From the NCBI RefSeq assembly GCF_043290135.1, contig NC_134700.1, positions 159,870,053-159,934,052 on the forward strand: DNA of 64,000 nucleotides, in the 5' to 3' direction. Of the stretch, positions 9,950 through 21,766 are shown piece after piece (within the stretch, counting starts at the first letter, position 1; each line of letters begins with the position of its first letter). The position numbers were made by a program, and so were the translations under genes. The notes below the pieces were generated by a model. The model saw only the letters and a list, made by a program, of their open reading frames with translations, did no database searches and was not told where the DNA came from. Source of the DNA: Rhipicephalus microplus (taxonomy: Eukaryota > Arthropoda > Arachnida > Ixodida > Ixodidae).

Positions 9950-11940
9950 CTGTTTGTGACAATATGTATATTCAATGATGTTGGTAAGGTTTAAACTAGT
10001 GCATGTAAAACTATATTTTGTACTATGCATAAATCTCTTCTAGTGCTTTTAATTCTAACAAAATCTTGAAGGTGTTTGCAAGTCTTAAATCTTGGATGAC
10101 AACTACGTATTATGTGTACAAAAATACGGGTTTACTTTCGCATGCACTGACATGTCGGGGAACGTTATCCGAAGTGGCTCGTTGCTTTTTAATGTTGGGT
10201 AATACTTGCGAAGGATATTATTTAAGTTTGGAAGTGCGTTTCAGTATTTGATTGCAAAGGCTAGCGGCTGGTTAGGCTGCGCTACGGGACATGTTCAGCT
10301 AGTGATGATTTCCTAATTTTCAAGCTTAGTTTTGGATTTTGTTCAAAGTGTTGTGCAGGTCTTTTCACCAAATGTCTCCTTTCACTTGCTTAATTGGTAG
10401 CATAGTGATCGTTGTCGCTACAGACACTTCTTAAGCGCTTTGCCTGTCTGACGAATATTTCTTCTTTGCCGTGTCATAGATGATGGCGTGTGTAGTCTAT
10501 GTATTATAGTTGACTCTTCGTTAGCTATATGAAGAGCGTAACCTTTGATTTCTCTGTAAAAGAAAGAACTTCAAGACAGCCCTATTAAGATGCGCATCGC
10601 AAGAATTCACCACAGCAGAATAAATTTGGCCAAACATGTTAGCAGCAAGAACAACAATGTGAACCAAACTAAGATCTTTTTTTCCCTTTTGTTTGGTTTG
10701 ACTGTGGGTGGAGTCCACTTCTGCACATCCTTCCTCCTCAAATTTTTTTTGCTCTGCCCTGTTCATTTTTCTTTTCTGATTGGCATTACCTGCTATATGT
10801 TTATGGTGTGGGTGGAGCATTTGTCTTTTTTTATACTTCACAATAAAAATGTTTCAATAGATGCGGTTATATCCAGGAAGTTAACTTTACTAAAACGCTT
10901 GTGCATGGTAAATTTATTACTAGGGTGAAACTTCTTACAATTGCCAATGAATGTGATTGTCATGAATGCATGTCAGAAAAGAGGCTAGCAGCAGAGCTAT
11001 TGAATTTATTCTTCAAAATGATTCTATTTTGAATAATATCAGTGTTACCTGAAGACAACCTATTTACTGAAAGATCAAAAAACAACATTTAAACCAAGAA
11101 AAATGCACGTGTTACTTTCTGTTTATGTTAGAGTTGTAAAGAACAAGTGGACTAAATGTCATGTTTTGCCACTATCGAACCCACGTGGTTGAAACTGGAA
11201 GGAAACTCTGGAGGGATTTAGAGGCATCTGCTGTTGTAGTCTCGAGCAGTTTGGTTCCCTTCACTGCAGCAATGGGGCGTGGTTGAAATCAGATTGTACA
11301 AGCTCCGTACTCCCAACACCAGTTTGCTGTGCAGCTTCGCACTTTATTCACAAGCTTCTTGTGTGTATTTTACAAAAGCATTACAATGATACTTAAGAGA
11401 AACAGTGGTTTTGTTTAGTTTTACAAACTGCTCTCTCAGAAATGTAATGTTATTGCCATATGTTTCACTATCCCAACTTCATTCTTAAGAGAGAAAATTA
11501 GGCTTGAAGTTTCACTATTTAAATTTGTGCCGAAATGTCTATACGTGACGTCAAAAGTTTTTAAATGTATTTTTCATAGTTTCCGATTGGCTCGGTGATA
11601 TTTTCTGAAACTTCGATTTCAGGTCTATGACGCCCATAGATGACAATGTCCTTCATTTTTATCGATTATAAGCTATGTAGAACCCAGTAAACGCCATCAA
11701 AGTTAATGATGTCATGGTGTTTAGTGAGACATTTTCTTCGCGCTGTTCTGCATTTGTCAAGCGTCGTGTCGTGGTAAGGGTGGTGTTGTGAAATCATACT
11801 TCAATAGTATGCGAAAAATTATTTCGCTGTATAGTGTCCCTTTAACACCCAAAGAAAAAAACTAACAAGAATGATGTAGAGTAGCTGACCAGCTCATTCA
11901 CCTGGCCCAAAAAGAAATGAAAGTCAGTGTAGTTGTAATG
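9950..11940. other. No gene recognised
   Basis: Open stretches at 10066-10251 and 10590-10928 are AT-rich, show no recognisable motif and lack supporting splice sites. A T-rich segment at 10670-10840 explains the apparent hydrophobic ORF. Confidence 0.5.
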
Positions 11941-11959
11941 TTAGGTGTATCTCAATGCA

Positions 11960-12060
11960 TATAATCCTAAGAGGATGGAGGATAGGAAGCGTGACACAGA
12001 GGACAATTTATTGCAACAAACACACATTACATGTACATTTAAACGAGCCTGTGGACTGCT
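11960..12060 (-). mobile_element. Possible Penelope-like 3' tail fragment
   Basis: On the minus strand the segment reads TTGCAATAAATTGTCCTCTG followed by TGTCACGCTTCC. This resembles the AATAAA plus TGTCCTCT box seen at the 3' ends of the PLE copies at 0.4 and 6.65 kb. No coding remnant is attached. Confidence 0.3.
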
Positions 12061-12702
12061 TTTCTCAAACAAGAAAAAAAAAGCAGTCTCACAAGCCTGC
12101 AGCAGTGTGGTACCTTTTGAGGCGACGTTCATACGCCCGAGCAGTGCATTATGAAAATCTTTTTAAACAATTTAACTGTTGTGCGCTCCATTAAAAAGGT
12201 TTACAGTCAAGATAACTGGGTTATTAGCCACTCATTGCAACAGAAGAAATTACACGTCTAGTTTTTGTGTCGGTACTCTCTTACAATTATTTACTAACTG
12301 AATTGGAACAACCAAGACAACCGCTAAACAAAGCACATCGTTTTTTGAAAGCAACAATTGGCAAACAAAAGCATGAATTATGACCGTTGGATAGGTGCTG
12401 ATAAAAAACAGAAGCGGCCGCGTTTTCTTCAGCTGTAGGTTGATGGGACTGTAGCCAGTCGCCACTGAGCGCAGGCCACGTGCTCACGTTTTCCCTTTCA
12501 TAAAGGATGACAGTGTATAGCCATGCTGACTATGACTGGTAACGTAGGAAGTGTGTCGTCACAAACTCAAAGGCTACACGTGGCTAAAGATTTCCCTCAT
12601 ATACACAACTTGTTTGATGGACATGCGAGTTTCACCATGGTGAACTGAAACTTGAAACAGTGCAAACATATTTGGTATGCTGTGTTTCTTCTCTTTGCGT
12701 AG

Positions 12703-12825
12703 GGGTACAAGCTGCGCAGGTTCTTAGTACTTCAATGTGACAGATGCACACTGGCTCAAGCACTACCTCCAACTTCATACTACTGTGAAATCCCGAGAAA
12801 TCGCCCCCTCGACGCGGAAAGATGA
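12703..12825 (+). CDS. Candidate terminal exon, unknown gene
   Basis: A strong-looking acceptor (pyrimidine-rich GTTTCTTCTCTTTGCGTAG) precedes 40 codons open to a TGA at 12823-12825. The peptide (GYKLRRFLVLQCDRCTLAQA...) has a CxxC pair. No upstream exon or poly(A) signal was found to pair with it, so this could be chance. No function can be assigned. Confidence 0.2.
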   Translation, partial: GYKLRRFLVLQCDRCTLAQALPPTSYYCEIPRNRPLDAER

Positions 12826-12829
12826 TCTG

Positions 12830-14160
12830 CAAGGGGGTCCTTGCTTGATCTCGGAAAATAATTCAGTAAAGAAGTGCCTTTAGGAAAAATGCACACCTGT
12901 GTTTGTAATGAAATGCTGTATTGAAAACACACGCATTTACTGTTTTACAGACCCGAGAAGAATCTTTGTGTGAAATTTCACGTGTTATGACAAGGCGGGA
13001 AAGATGTTGTACAAATGTTCAGACAATTTATGACAACTCAGAATGCAGCCTCGAGGCATCACACTGGAAAAGTGTTTAAAAAATCTTGCGCATATATAAG
13101 GACTCTGAGAACTTTGGTTCCAAAAAACTGCTGCTGCTGAATTCCGTGGTAAAGAACAGCTTGAAAAACAAATGTGGGAGGGGAGAAGGTGCTTGCTCGG
13201 TCATTAGCACATATTCGAGATCTCCTGTAAAGTAAAAAAGGGGCGCTTGCTATGTATTTTGCAGTGCCCACTCGGGATTGAAGTTGGAATGGAGGCAGTA
13301 GCATGTGCTTTTTTCATGGCATGGCCAGGGTTGAACAAGAGGCCCATTGATTGTGACTACCCGTTCAACCAAGCAACGCTTGCCACCAATTCAGCTGCTC
13401 TATCTGCGAGAGTTCTCTTCGCACTATTTTTACTGTGCTATACTTTACAGTAACAATGCACACTTAATTTCGTATTTTTGTGTTTCAACAAATTGTGCTT
13501 AACTATCTGCAGTCTGAACAAAGTGGACACTTATTACAGTTTTTTATAAGGGTTTATGCTTTCAGTTGCAACCTGAGTCATGCAGTGAAGTTCATGCATT
13601 CACAGCTGACTTACCGCCACCTTTATTTGGGATAGGCTGCAGCTTGAATTGTACAAAAAAATAAAGGAGGAGCAGGGATAATTTGCCATGTCTGTTACAG
13701 GTAGGTGTACTTGCTGCCAAGGACCTCAAAAGAAGATAAGTGACAGTGGCGGAAATTAATCTGTACTCCAACCAAGTGCACAACGAGCCGAGTCAGAAAC
13801 ATTATCGAAAAAAACCACAAGTTAAGCATTTTAAGAACTGATAATAAAACGTTTTCTTCACTTCAGCATCCCACATGTAGGCATTTTCATAATTCCTTTA
13901 TTTTTCCTGCCTAGAAAACCTCAAGATGAGCATTCTGTTGCTAATACTAGCGGATACGTTTGCAGGTGCTTATTATCCTGCAATCTTGGACAGGATACTT
14001 AGTAGAAGCCCTCAGTGACATTTTTGTTTATTTGCTCCCTCGTTTGCTTTTAAGATGCACTTTTTTCTAGATTTGGACTTGTCTCTAATTTCAAAATTTA
14101 TATTGATCCTCGAGGTGTGTAGTAAATAACAAGCAACTTTCTCAGGCAAGTTTACTTTAT
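12830..14160. other. No gene firmly supported
   Basis: An open stretch at 13261-13453 follows a possible acceptor (ATTTTGCAG at 13262), and a minus-strand donor-like GGCGGTAAGTCAG lies at 13606-13618. Neither could be tied to a consistent gene model. Confidence 0.4.
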
Positions 14161-14167
14161 CAGTTTT

Positions 14168-14219
14168 GATATCTGGGGTTTAACGTCGCAAAATCACCAT
14201 GTGATTATGAAAGACGCCT
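14168..14219 (-). repeat. Ruka-type SINE, 3'-end fragment
   Basis: About 50 bp matching the SINE 3' end in antisense (GGGGTTTAACGTCGCAAAAT, then CACCATGTGATTATGAAAGA). It stops at the position where full copies continue with CGTAGTGGAGG. The tRNA-like head is missing. Confidence 0.75.
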
Positions 14220-14815
14220 AACTTTACATTTTCATGTCAGTAACTTTCATTAAACATTTCTATTTGTTCTGAACATTACTTCTTTGACAGTATAGCTGCA
14301 TGACTGCTGCACAATTATATACAATTAGTTTGCCTAATGAAGATGAAGAAATTTTGTTGATTTGCAAAAAGCGTGTGTATGGGCCAACTTGAACACATAA
14401 GACTGCGTCAAACATCCTCCCATGCAGTAAATGTTTCCTTGTGAACTTGTCTTCTGATTTGAAGGAATGTGAAAAAAAAGAGATCATGGCCATTGGAATG
14501 ACCTTGAAAAACCACACTGCTAAATAATGCCATAAATTTTGTGATGAACCACACATTCACATGAGAAAAACTGGGAGCAGAATTTTGCGAACACTGTATA
14601 TCCATGCTGGTTTGGAAAATAATTATTAAAATTAAGTTCGACGGTTTCATGTCGCAAAAATAAATCTTGTTATGTGATGCACTGTTTCTAGTGAAAGCTT
14701 AATTATTTTGACATGAGAATCTCTCCGTGTGCATGGAACTAGGGCATATTACAATTATTATAATGTTACTCCTCAGGTTTGGAATCAATCCTGTGATCTC
14801 ATGCAGAACTGCATG

Positions 14816-15091
14816 CAGTGGCGGATCCACAAGGGGGCACTAGAGGCGATCTCCCCCCCCCCCCCCAAAGACTGTCAGTATCCCCTCCCCCTCTCTTCAG
14901 TGCTTGCCGTCCACCTGTTATCACCAATTAGGACAAATAAGTGGGATTCCTTTAAGCACACATTAATACTATTTATGCTATGATAGTTTTGGGCTAGTAA
15001 AAAAAACAAAAAGCAATGACAACACCCCTCTCTTCGGTGTTACTTTAAGCAACCCCCCTTGCCCTGAAATGATCGCTTGGATCCACCACTG
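14816..15091. mobile_element. hAT-type MITE, 276 bp
   Basis: Terminal inverted repeats CAGTGGCGGATCCACA and CTTGGATCCACCACTG match at 14 of 16 positions. They are flanked by an 8-bp duplication, ACTGCATG (14808-14815) and ACTGCACG (15092-15099), with one mismatch. CAGTG ends and 8-bp duplications are hallmarks of hAT elements. The interior has a run of about 14 C bases (14853-14867) and no transposase coding, so the element is non-autonomous. Confidence 0.8.
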
Positions 15092-15099
15092 ACTGCACG

Positions 15100-16980
15100 G
15101 CACCATTTCCCTTTACCTTAGGGTCAGAATAGAGATACATACTTTCTTTCTTTTAATGCACTACTTTATATTTAAACCACGACAGCCGCATTTACACTGA
15201 TGGTGCTACATACGTAGACGAAAAAGGCATGTACGTGCGACCAATGGTATAGTGTTCTGTACAAACAAACAGTATTGTTCATATGCTCTACAGCAGAATG
15301 CTGAATAACGACACTGCCTTAAACAATAGCTTAAAAAGAAACCTCTTCGTGGTGAATGAGAGATGTGACATAATTTCTTTTGGCATCTAGCATCAAACAC
15401 TATGCTAAGTCGGAGGGAAATAAGACAAAGACAGGCAATATTAATACGACTTCCCCGTTGTTCAAATGTCTACAATGAAATGCACAGGCATAAAGAAGAG
15501 GATGAATATGGTGCTACTATATGTACATGCAACAAAATGGAACATCATTACTAATTATTCAAATTTAATTAGTTATATGACTATAGAGATCACCAGCAAT
15601 GCTTTTACTGAATGATGTTACCCTCTTCATGAGATACAATAAAACACCACATTTGAATTATACAAGTCTGTGTACTAGGTTAAGCCTTTTGTTATTACAT
15701 CATTTGTTATGTGTTTGACGATTTGTCCAAATGTATAGCAATTGAAACAGCACTTGTTCAATCAGAGCAAAAATATTCTATTTATTACACTGAAGTTCAA
15801 TATGTTATGACAGCATCCTGACACGCTAAACAAAATCCGAATAATTTGTGACAATCCTGACATCAGAAGTATTTGAAATTCTGGACATGTGTATAGTTCA
15901 GGTATTAGCAGTTTGTTATAAACGGATAGAAAAGAAGCTATATAAAAAGCGAATATAGAGCTTAGTATAACATTGTTCGGAGGCCAGCAAAAGAGCTTAA
16001 GACGTCGAAAAACAGTTGACTTTCCTTGGTGTTAGCGAAGGGGGTTAAAGCTCTATTGCCAAAGACCAGCAAAGACGTTTTTTATTCACAATCAAGAGAA
16101 GTCTTGCCTTGGTTTTTCTGCTAAGAAGGCATTTTCTTTTTGACCACCAAAGCCTCCTCAGGGGGTGTTATAGCATCTAAAGATCATAAGTAGTTTTACC
16201 TCATCAACTAACTCTAACCAGACAAACTTCCTAGCTGAAATTTATGGCTCCAAGAGGTAAATCTAATTCTTTTATTATGTTTTGATGGATAACAACGTAG
16301 GCTCCTCCTGCTCTGCTGTGCATGAGCCTGCAAGCATAGAGACTTATGCAAGTACAAAAAAACTGTACATGGTGACAGACTCCGAATAGTGCTGTGACCA
16401 AGTGCTCCCAGCTTTTATTTAACTGCAAATAACTTGCTTAAAGTGCCGCAGCTGTAGTTTCGTACCTATTTACCACATATTTTAGACAAATACTATTACG
16501 CTGTGCTATAATCAGTAGGCATGGAGTACCATTTGGGTGCTTTTTAAAAAATAATGAACCATCTGTTGTTGATAGTCTGAGCACGTTTTCAAAACCAAAC
16601 GTTTACACAGACAAATATTGCAACAATAGAATTTATTATGCATTAAATATGCCAAGCAGTCGTCTTTGAGTTGCCGTTGAAAAATGAAATGTGGTAGTGC
16701 ATGATCAAAGTGTCAAGGCCCTTCACTTGCCTGGTCCTTTTAATAATGAATGAGATGTGATCTTTTAATAGACAATTTGCATTATGAAGTGGGAAAAAGC
16801 AACAAGACCATAACTGATATTTCTTCCCCAAAATAAATTACTGCTAGATCATGAAACGAAGACGCACCGACCGAAATACGCTGCACTTAACTGCACTGTG
16901 GAATGTACCATAATGTTAACGTTATCGCGTGCCATAAACATATCACACAACACATTCGCATACAATCAACACATATAAAT
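15100..16980. other. No gene recognised
   Basis: AT-rich sequence. Open stretches of up to 65 codons show no motif, and I saw no clear repeat boundary. Confidence 0.5.
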
Positions 16981-16985
16981 AGCTT

Positions 16986-18050
16986 TCATGGAGTACGAGA
17001 ACGTGTTTGACTCAGTCAAGACATCAGCAGTAATGCAGGCAATACTGAATCAGGGCATCGAAGAACGCTGCATAAGCATAGTGGAAGAAATCTACAGCGG
17101 ATGCACAGCCACCATAAAGAAAGCGGCAGAATACCAATAAAGAAGGGTGTAAAGCAGGAAGATACAATCACTCCAGCGCTATTCATCCCGTGTGCACAGG
17201 AGGTTTTCAGGGCCCTAGCTTGGGAAGAGTTGGGAATAAGAGGTAATGAAAAGTATCTTTGTAACCTGCAATTCGCTGATGACATTGCCTCGATGAGTAA
17301 CTCAGGAGATGAATTGTAGCTCACGATTACAGAACTGAACATGAAAACCAGAAAAGTAGGTCTGAAAATGAATGTGCACAAAACTAAAGTAATGTGCTAG
17401 TGTCTCGGCAGAAAACAGTACTTAGCAATAGGTGGGCAGACGCTGGAAGTTGTAAAAGAATATATCTAATTAGGACAGGTAGTAACAGCGAAGCAGAACC
17501 ATGAGAGAGAAGTAACTAGAAGAATAAAGATGGGGTTGATCACATTGAGCAAGCATTCTCTAATCATGAATGGTAATCTGCCACTAACCCTCAAGAAGAA
17601 GGTATATAACAACTGCATCTTGCCAGTATTTACCTACGGAGCAGAAACCTGGGGGCTTACAAAGAGGGTTGAGCTTAAATTGAGTATGACCCAGTGAGCG
17701 AAGGAATGGAAAATGATAGGTGAGCAGAGTGGGTCAGTGAACAAACCAGGGTTCATGATATCATAGTTTTCATCAAGAAGAAATGGACATGGGCCGGGCA
17801 CATTGCACGTAGGCAGGATAACCGTTGGTCATTAAGGGTAACTGACTGGATTCCCAGAGAAGGCAAACGCACAAAGGGAAGACAGAAAGTTAGGTGGGTC
17901 CATGCGATTAAAAAGTTTGCAGGTATAACATGGCAACTAAAAGCACAAGACCAGATTGATTGGCAGATCATGGGAGATGCCTTTGCCCTGCAGTGGACGT
18001 AGTCAGGCTGATTATGGTGACACCTTCAATGTACGACGAGGTTTAGATTT
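16986..18050 (+). mobile_element. RTE-like LINE, 3' half of RT to element end
   Basis: A decayed reverse transcriptase starts inside the palm at motif A (FMEYENVFDSV) and runs through PIKKGVKQEDTITPALF and FADDIASMSNS (17272-17304). It continues to the thumb and C-terminal region (KVGLKMNVHKTKVMC; SLIMNGNLPL; FTYGAETWGLT; KKKWTWAGHIARRQDNRWS; VTDWIPREGK). The WxWAGHxARxxDxRW block is diagnostic for RTE/BovB-type LINEs. Stops (TAG near 17318, TGA near 17697) and frameshifts disable it. The tail ends GTCAGGCTGATTATGGTGAC near 18010. Confidence 0.85.
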
Positions 18051-18059
18051 AGGTGTTAA

Positions 18060-18850
18060 GCAAAAAGTGAGCATGCTAAACTTGCGCTGAAGCCAAAGCA
18101 CTGACTTTTTATGCAGATTGCAACTTACACGTGACCACTTGACACACGAATCACACAATATATGCATAGTGTGGTGGTCCACTGCGGCTCATGTCAGCAG
18201 AACCCTAACAACAAAATTTTCCTAAAGCGTGAGCAATAAGCTTGTTCGCAAGACCGAACGTGTACGTGGGCTTCTTTGCAGACGTTTTATCTTTTCTAGA
18301 GACTTGCCTAAGTATGATGCACTGCTTCTGAGTAATTTTGATGTATTTAGTAGACTTATTTTTTCTTGCATTGTCTAGTAAGCCACATCCAAAGAAGTAG
18401 AGACCACAAAAGTGTACAGAACTGAATGGTTTAACTTGGTATAAGCATTCACGTGTGATCACCGACAGGGGATATCACAGTCACAGCTTTTTTTTTCTCT
18501 GTGTTACTTGGACTACCTGTGCGCGTAGTGGAAGTAATGCGATATTCATACCGCCGGTGTCACACAGACACTTGTGATCGTGGTCAGGGCATCTACGCCA
18601 AACTCGATGCTCTACAGCGCAGCAGCGGCAAAGTTGTTGCACGCGTTCAAAATTTCTCGAGGAAAACTGGTAATAATCGCAGCTACACGGTCTAAACTAA
18701 TCCGGATCAAATACACTGCAGCGCGACCACATGCAGCAAGTAACCCTGTGACAGCGTTCACTGAAGTGCTTCAGAGTGCACCGCGCATTCAGAACTACCG
18801 TGCAGACAGAACAGTCAGCACTCACGCATCACTATATTCGCAAGGAATAA
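18060..18850. other. No gene recognised
   Basis: Unassigned sequence between the RTE tail and the 308-bp tandem repeat. Open stretches at 18501-18861 show no motif. Confidence 0.45.
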
Positions 18851-18852
18851 TA

Positions 18853-19467
18853 CCACAATAATACAAACCGCCGCACAACACAAAAATAGAGGAAGCACTG
18901 ACACACACATAACACAGCCAGCGGCGCTTTTACATATCCGCACCGCTCCAGCCAGCGCGGGCGCACCGCTAAGGACTAAAGTGCCTAGGGATGTTCACGC
19001 AATTTGGTACCTAGGCCGTGCGAAGTCGTGAGAAAAGCACCTAGCGTGAGGCTACTCCTTTTAGTTCGCGCCATGGCTCGCCATGGTGCTGCAGTCACCC
19101 GGCTGGAACGGTGCTGGAATGTAATGTCGCCGTCGGGGTGGCGGAGATCGTGGCGTTCGTCCACAATAATACAAACCGCCGCACAACACCAGCATAAGGA
19201 AGCACTGACACACACATAACACAGCCAGCGGCGCTCTTTCATATCCACACCGCTCCAGCCAGCGCGGGCGCACCACTAAGGACTAAAGTGCCTAGGGATG
19301 TTCACGCAATTTGGTACCTAGGCCGCGCGCGGTCGTGAGAAAAGCACCTAGCGTGAGGCTACTCCTTTTAGCTCGCGCCATGGCTCGCCATGGTGCTGCA
19401 GTCACCCGGCTGGAATGGTGCTGGAATGTAATGTCGCCGTCGGGGCGGTGGAGATCGTGGCGTTCGT
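18853..19467. repeat. Tandem duplication, two ~308-bp units
   Basis: Unit 1 (18853-19160) and unit 2 (19161-19467) both begin CCACAATAATACAAACCGCC and end GATCGTGGCGTTCGT, with only scattered substitutions between them. The duplicated block is GC-rich and contains GCCATGGCTCGCCATGG and CCTAGG sites. It lies immediately upstream of the pogo-like coding remnant, so it may be a duplicated 5' or promoter region of that element. It produces overlapping spurious ORFs on the minus strand. Confidence 0.85.
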
Positions 19468-19531
19468 CCTTGTCGTTCGCTGTGGACGAGCAACAGCACC
19501 TGTACATCAGTTTCTGCGGCTGGACACGAGA

Positions 19532-20521
19532 TGGATAACGGCAGCGGCAAACGTAAGTGCAAAAGTGAACAATCGGGCAGAAGTCGGCAATGCGGAAAGC
19601 CGTTGAATCTGGCGTCAAGAATTTAAAAAAAGTGGCCGAACATTTCGCCGAAGATTTTGGCGACCAGGCCCAGACGTCGTGGGACGCTCTCCTAGATACC
19701 AGCGTTGCGCCTGACTGTGACACTTTCTGCGTGCACGTCGGTGCCGGTGCTGACGCAGCTACAACCGAAGAGTTGTCAAATGCGGAAATTGTGCCAGCGG
19801 TGACGGGCGTGCGTGACGACAGTGAAGGATTTGTCGACACCCCGGAGCCGAATGTTGGCGAACCCGACGCCTGCGCAAGTGCTGGATGCGACGGACCTGC
19901 CGTGCTGCTTCTTTGGTGCTTACAATGACGGCGAGGACAGAATCAAAATAGCTGCTGCAGCTGAAAAAGCAGTCATCCACGTGAGGAAGAGTCGGCAAAG
20001 TCAATATTATTAGGGACTATTTTTCTTCGAAGTGCTCTGTCAGCTGGTGTGCTTTGATTGATATGTGGAGTTTAACGTGCCAAAACCACCATATGATTAT
20101 GAGAGACGCCGTAGTGGAGGGCTCCGGAAATTTCGACCACCTGGGGTTCTTTAACGTGCACCCAAATCTGAGTACACGGGCCTACAACATTTCCGCCTCC
20201 ATCGGAAATGCAGCCGCCGCAGCCGGGATTCGAACCCGCGACCTGCGGGTCAGCAGCCGAGTACCTTAGCCACTAGACCACCACGGCGGGGCGTCAGCTT
20301 GTGTGCCGAATTTGGCGGAAATATCTGTTATTTTGCTATGGTTTGCCTTCCGACGGCTGTTCCTCTCTGTGTGGCGGGCTGCTTTGATATTCATTTGTGT
20401 GTACATTCTTTCTTGCTGGCTAAATGTCGGTAGAAATGGATATTGGCTATGACGAACTAATAGTTGTATAACAATGTAATTACGACTCCCCCTCCAACTT
20501 CGTTATAATGAGGTTTGACTG
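19532..20521 (+). mobile_element. pogo/Tigger-like element, internal-deletion derivative
   Basis: The start codon at 19532 opens a short basic stretch (MDNGSGKRKCKS). Near 19590 there is a CENP-B-type helix-turn-helix fragment (KAVESGVKNLKKVAEHF). This jumps straight to the C-terminal transposase tail (WDALLDTSVAPDCDTF, TTEELSNAEIV, FFGAYNDGEDRI), with a frameshift near 19890. The catalytic DDE core is missing, consistent with an internal deletion. The 3' terminal inverted repeat, ending ATAATGAGGTTTGACTG at 20521, is followed by TA, the expected target dinucleotide. The 5' terminal repeat was not found. A Ruka SINE sits in the 3' noncoding part. Confidence 0.6.
20053..20292 (-). repeat. Ruka-type SINE, full length, with target duplication
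   Basis: A full-length tRNA-derived SINE in antisense. Read on the minus strand it starts GCCCCGCCGTGGTGG. It carries an A-box-like TGGCTAAGGTAC and a perfect B box GGTTCGAATCC, then the SINE body and a short ATCAAT-type tail. It is flanked by a 14-bp duplication, GTCAGCTGGTGTGC (20039-20052) and GTCAGCTTGTGTGC (20293-20306), with one mismatch. It interrupts the 3' region of the pogo-like element. Confidence 0.92.
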
Positions 20522-20523
20522 TA

Positions 20524-20745
20524 CGCCGCTGAAGAAATGTGCACACTGTGGCTTTCGAGGGGTCTTCTTACAACTCATTGAAACATACCTAATGTATCGG
20601 CAGCAGAAGGTAGTCGTGAGCAACATTGCCTCCAATCTACTAAATATTCCAGCGGGTCGACCACAAGGTAAGCGCCACAAAGTAAGGGTATCAAGGCCTT
20701 CGCTTTTTTGTGTATACATTAATGATATTGTCAAGGGTCAAAAGA
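20524..20745 (+). mobile_element. Jockey/CR1-like LINE RT fragment
   Basis: An open frame immediately right of the pogo-like terminal repeat. It encodes the RT region between motifs A and B (HCGFRGVFLQLIETYL, RQQKVVVSN) and a decayed GxPQG block (AGRPQG), ending SLFCVYINDIV. The pogo-like element seems to have landed in this LINE, although the matching left half was not found. Confidence 0.65.
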
Positions 20746-20749
20746 CACC

Positions 20750-21650
20750 GCGCGAGCACCTCTTCTTCCCCTCGGAAACGCCGCCGCCACACCGGCCGTT
20801 GGAAGTTAGCGCTCGTGTCCTTCGTGTCTTTCATGTCTCTGTGTCGTCGTTTCGTTCTCACGCTATAACTATCGTCATGCCATAACAATTAGCCCAAGCT
20901 GCCACACGACCAACCTTCTCGCATGTATCTCCGAGCGATCTCTAGAAATATCGAGAAGGAAGGGGTGAGTCACTCCGTAGTGCATCACGGGTCGCGGAGT
21001 TTTCGAAAGGCTCCGCCCCTTCCACAGCACAACTTGGGCTGTGCAGCACGCCGACGAAAATTCGAGAACACAGGGTGAGCGTATATAAGTGAGCAGCGGA
21101 CGGTGGCGACCAGGAAATGAGGAGAGTTTTCCACCCACGGTAAAGGCTTTTTTGATACATGTATACTGATCGAGCAGGTGATGCAGCGAGTGTGGTTTCG
21201 CGCCAATGGACGAAGACGTGAGCTGCAGTAGCAGTGCGTGAGTGGTCGATGTGTCTCTGTCGAAGAAGTTTTGCTATTGAAGTGCGGTCAGTTGACGATG
21301 CGAGAGTTTCCTGCAAGAAAAACCTCGTACGCAGCGGGACGACAACCGGCGCAGGTTAGTCAATACACGAGAGTGTACTGTAGCGCGCGTTGTTTGTGCC
21401 CATTGTTTTGAGTGTATTTGAATATTCTGTGATTGGTGTCATGTTGTATTTAATAACTGCCGAGTGTGCATTTTCTTTTCCTTATTATGGGACTAGTGAC
21501 AGCGTCCAAAGATAGTAGCGCGTTGCATTATTAAATACTTCAAATACAGGAGTAAAACGCGTAGCCCTTTCTTCTGCGTCCTCAGTTCCACTCATCTCCA
21601 GGTATAAAATAAACATAACGTCAACTCATATTGAAGGTATTAAGTTTATA
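20750..21650. other. No gene recognised; 3' flank of host gene
   Basis: This interval holds the expected 3' untranslated and flanking sequence of the minus-strand gene ending at 21659. On the minus strand an ATTAAA-type signal occurs near 21450, but I cannot say it is used. No other gene is evident. Confidence 0.35.
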
Positions 21651-21658
21651 CACATGGC

Positions 21659-21766
21659 TTAGTGCAGCCACGCTCCAAACAGACCATGGTCATTCATCAC
21701 CATCTCGTCTTTGATTTCTCGAAGGATTTCTGGCGGTGGGTTGTAACTTGCTGCAACGGCCTCCAC
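21659..21766 (-). CDS. Host gene, terminal coding exon
   Basis: The acceptor TTTTTGCACTGCAG on the minus strand is followed by 35 codons and a TAA. The peptide begins VEAVAASYNPPPEILREIKD and ends FGAWLH. It enters in phase 0 from the exon at 25136-25211, which ends ATGGAG. The charged helical middle and short tail show no domain that I can name. Confidence 0.72.
   Translation of the reverse strand: MEAVAASYNPPPEILREIKDEMVMNDHGLFGAWLH

Noticed and set aside
13261..13453. Open stretch after an acceptor-like ATTTTGCAG
   Set aside because: No upstream donor in phase, no recognisable peptide, weak pyrimidine tract.
13600..13620. Minus-strand donor-like GGCGGTAAGTCAG
   Set aside because: The only exon models I could make are about 22 nt or lack a sensible acceptor.
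19292..19840. 182-codon minus-strand frame
   Set aside because: It spans the tandem duplication and the antisense of the pogo-like coding remnant; the peptide has no motif.
20221..20290. tRNA gene (B box and tRNA-like fold)
   Set aside because: It is the head of a Ruka SINE with target duplications and a SINE body; the same applies to the other copies.
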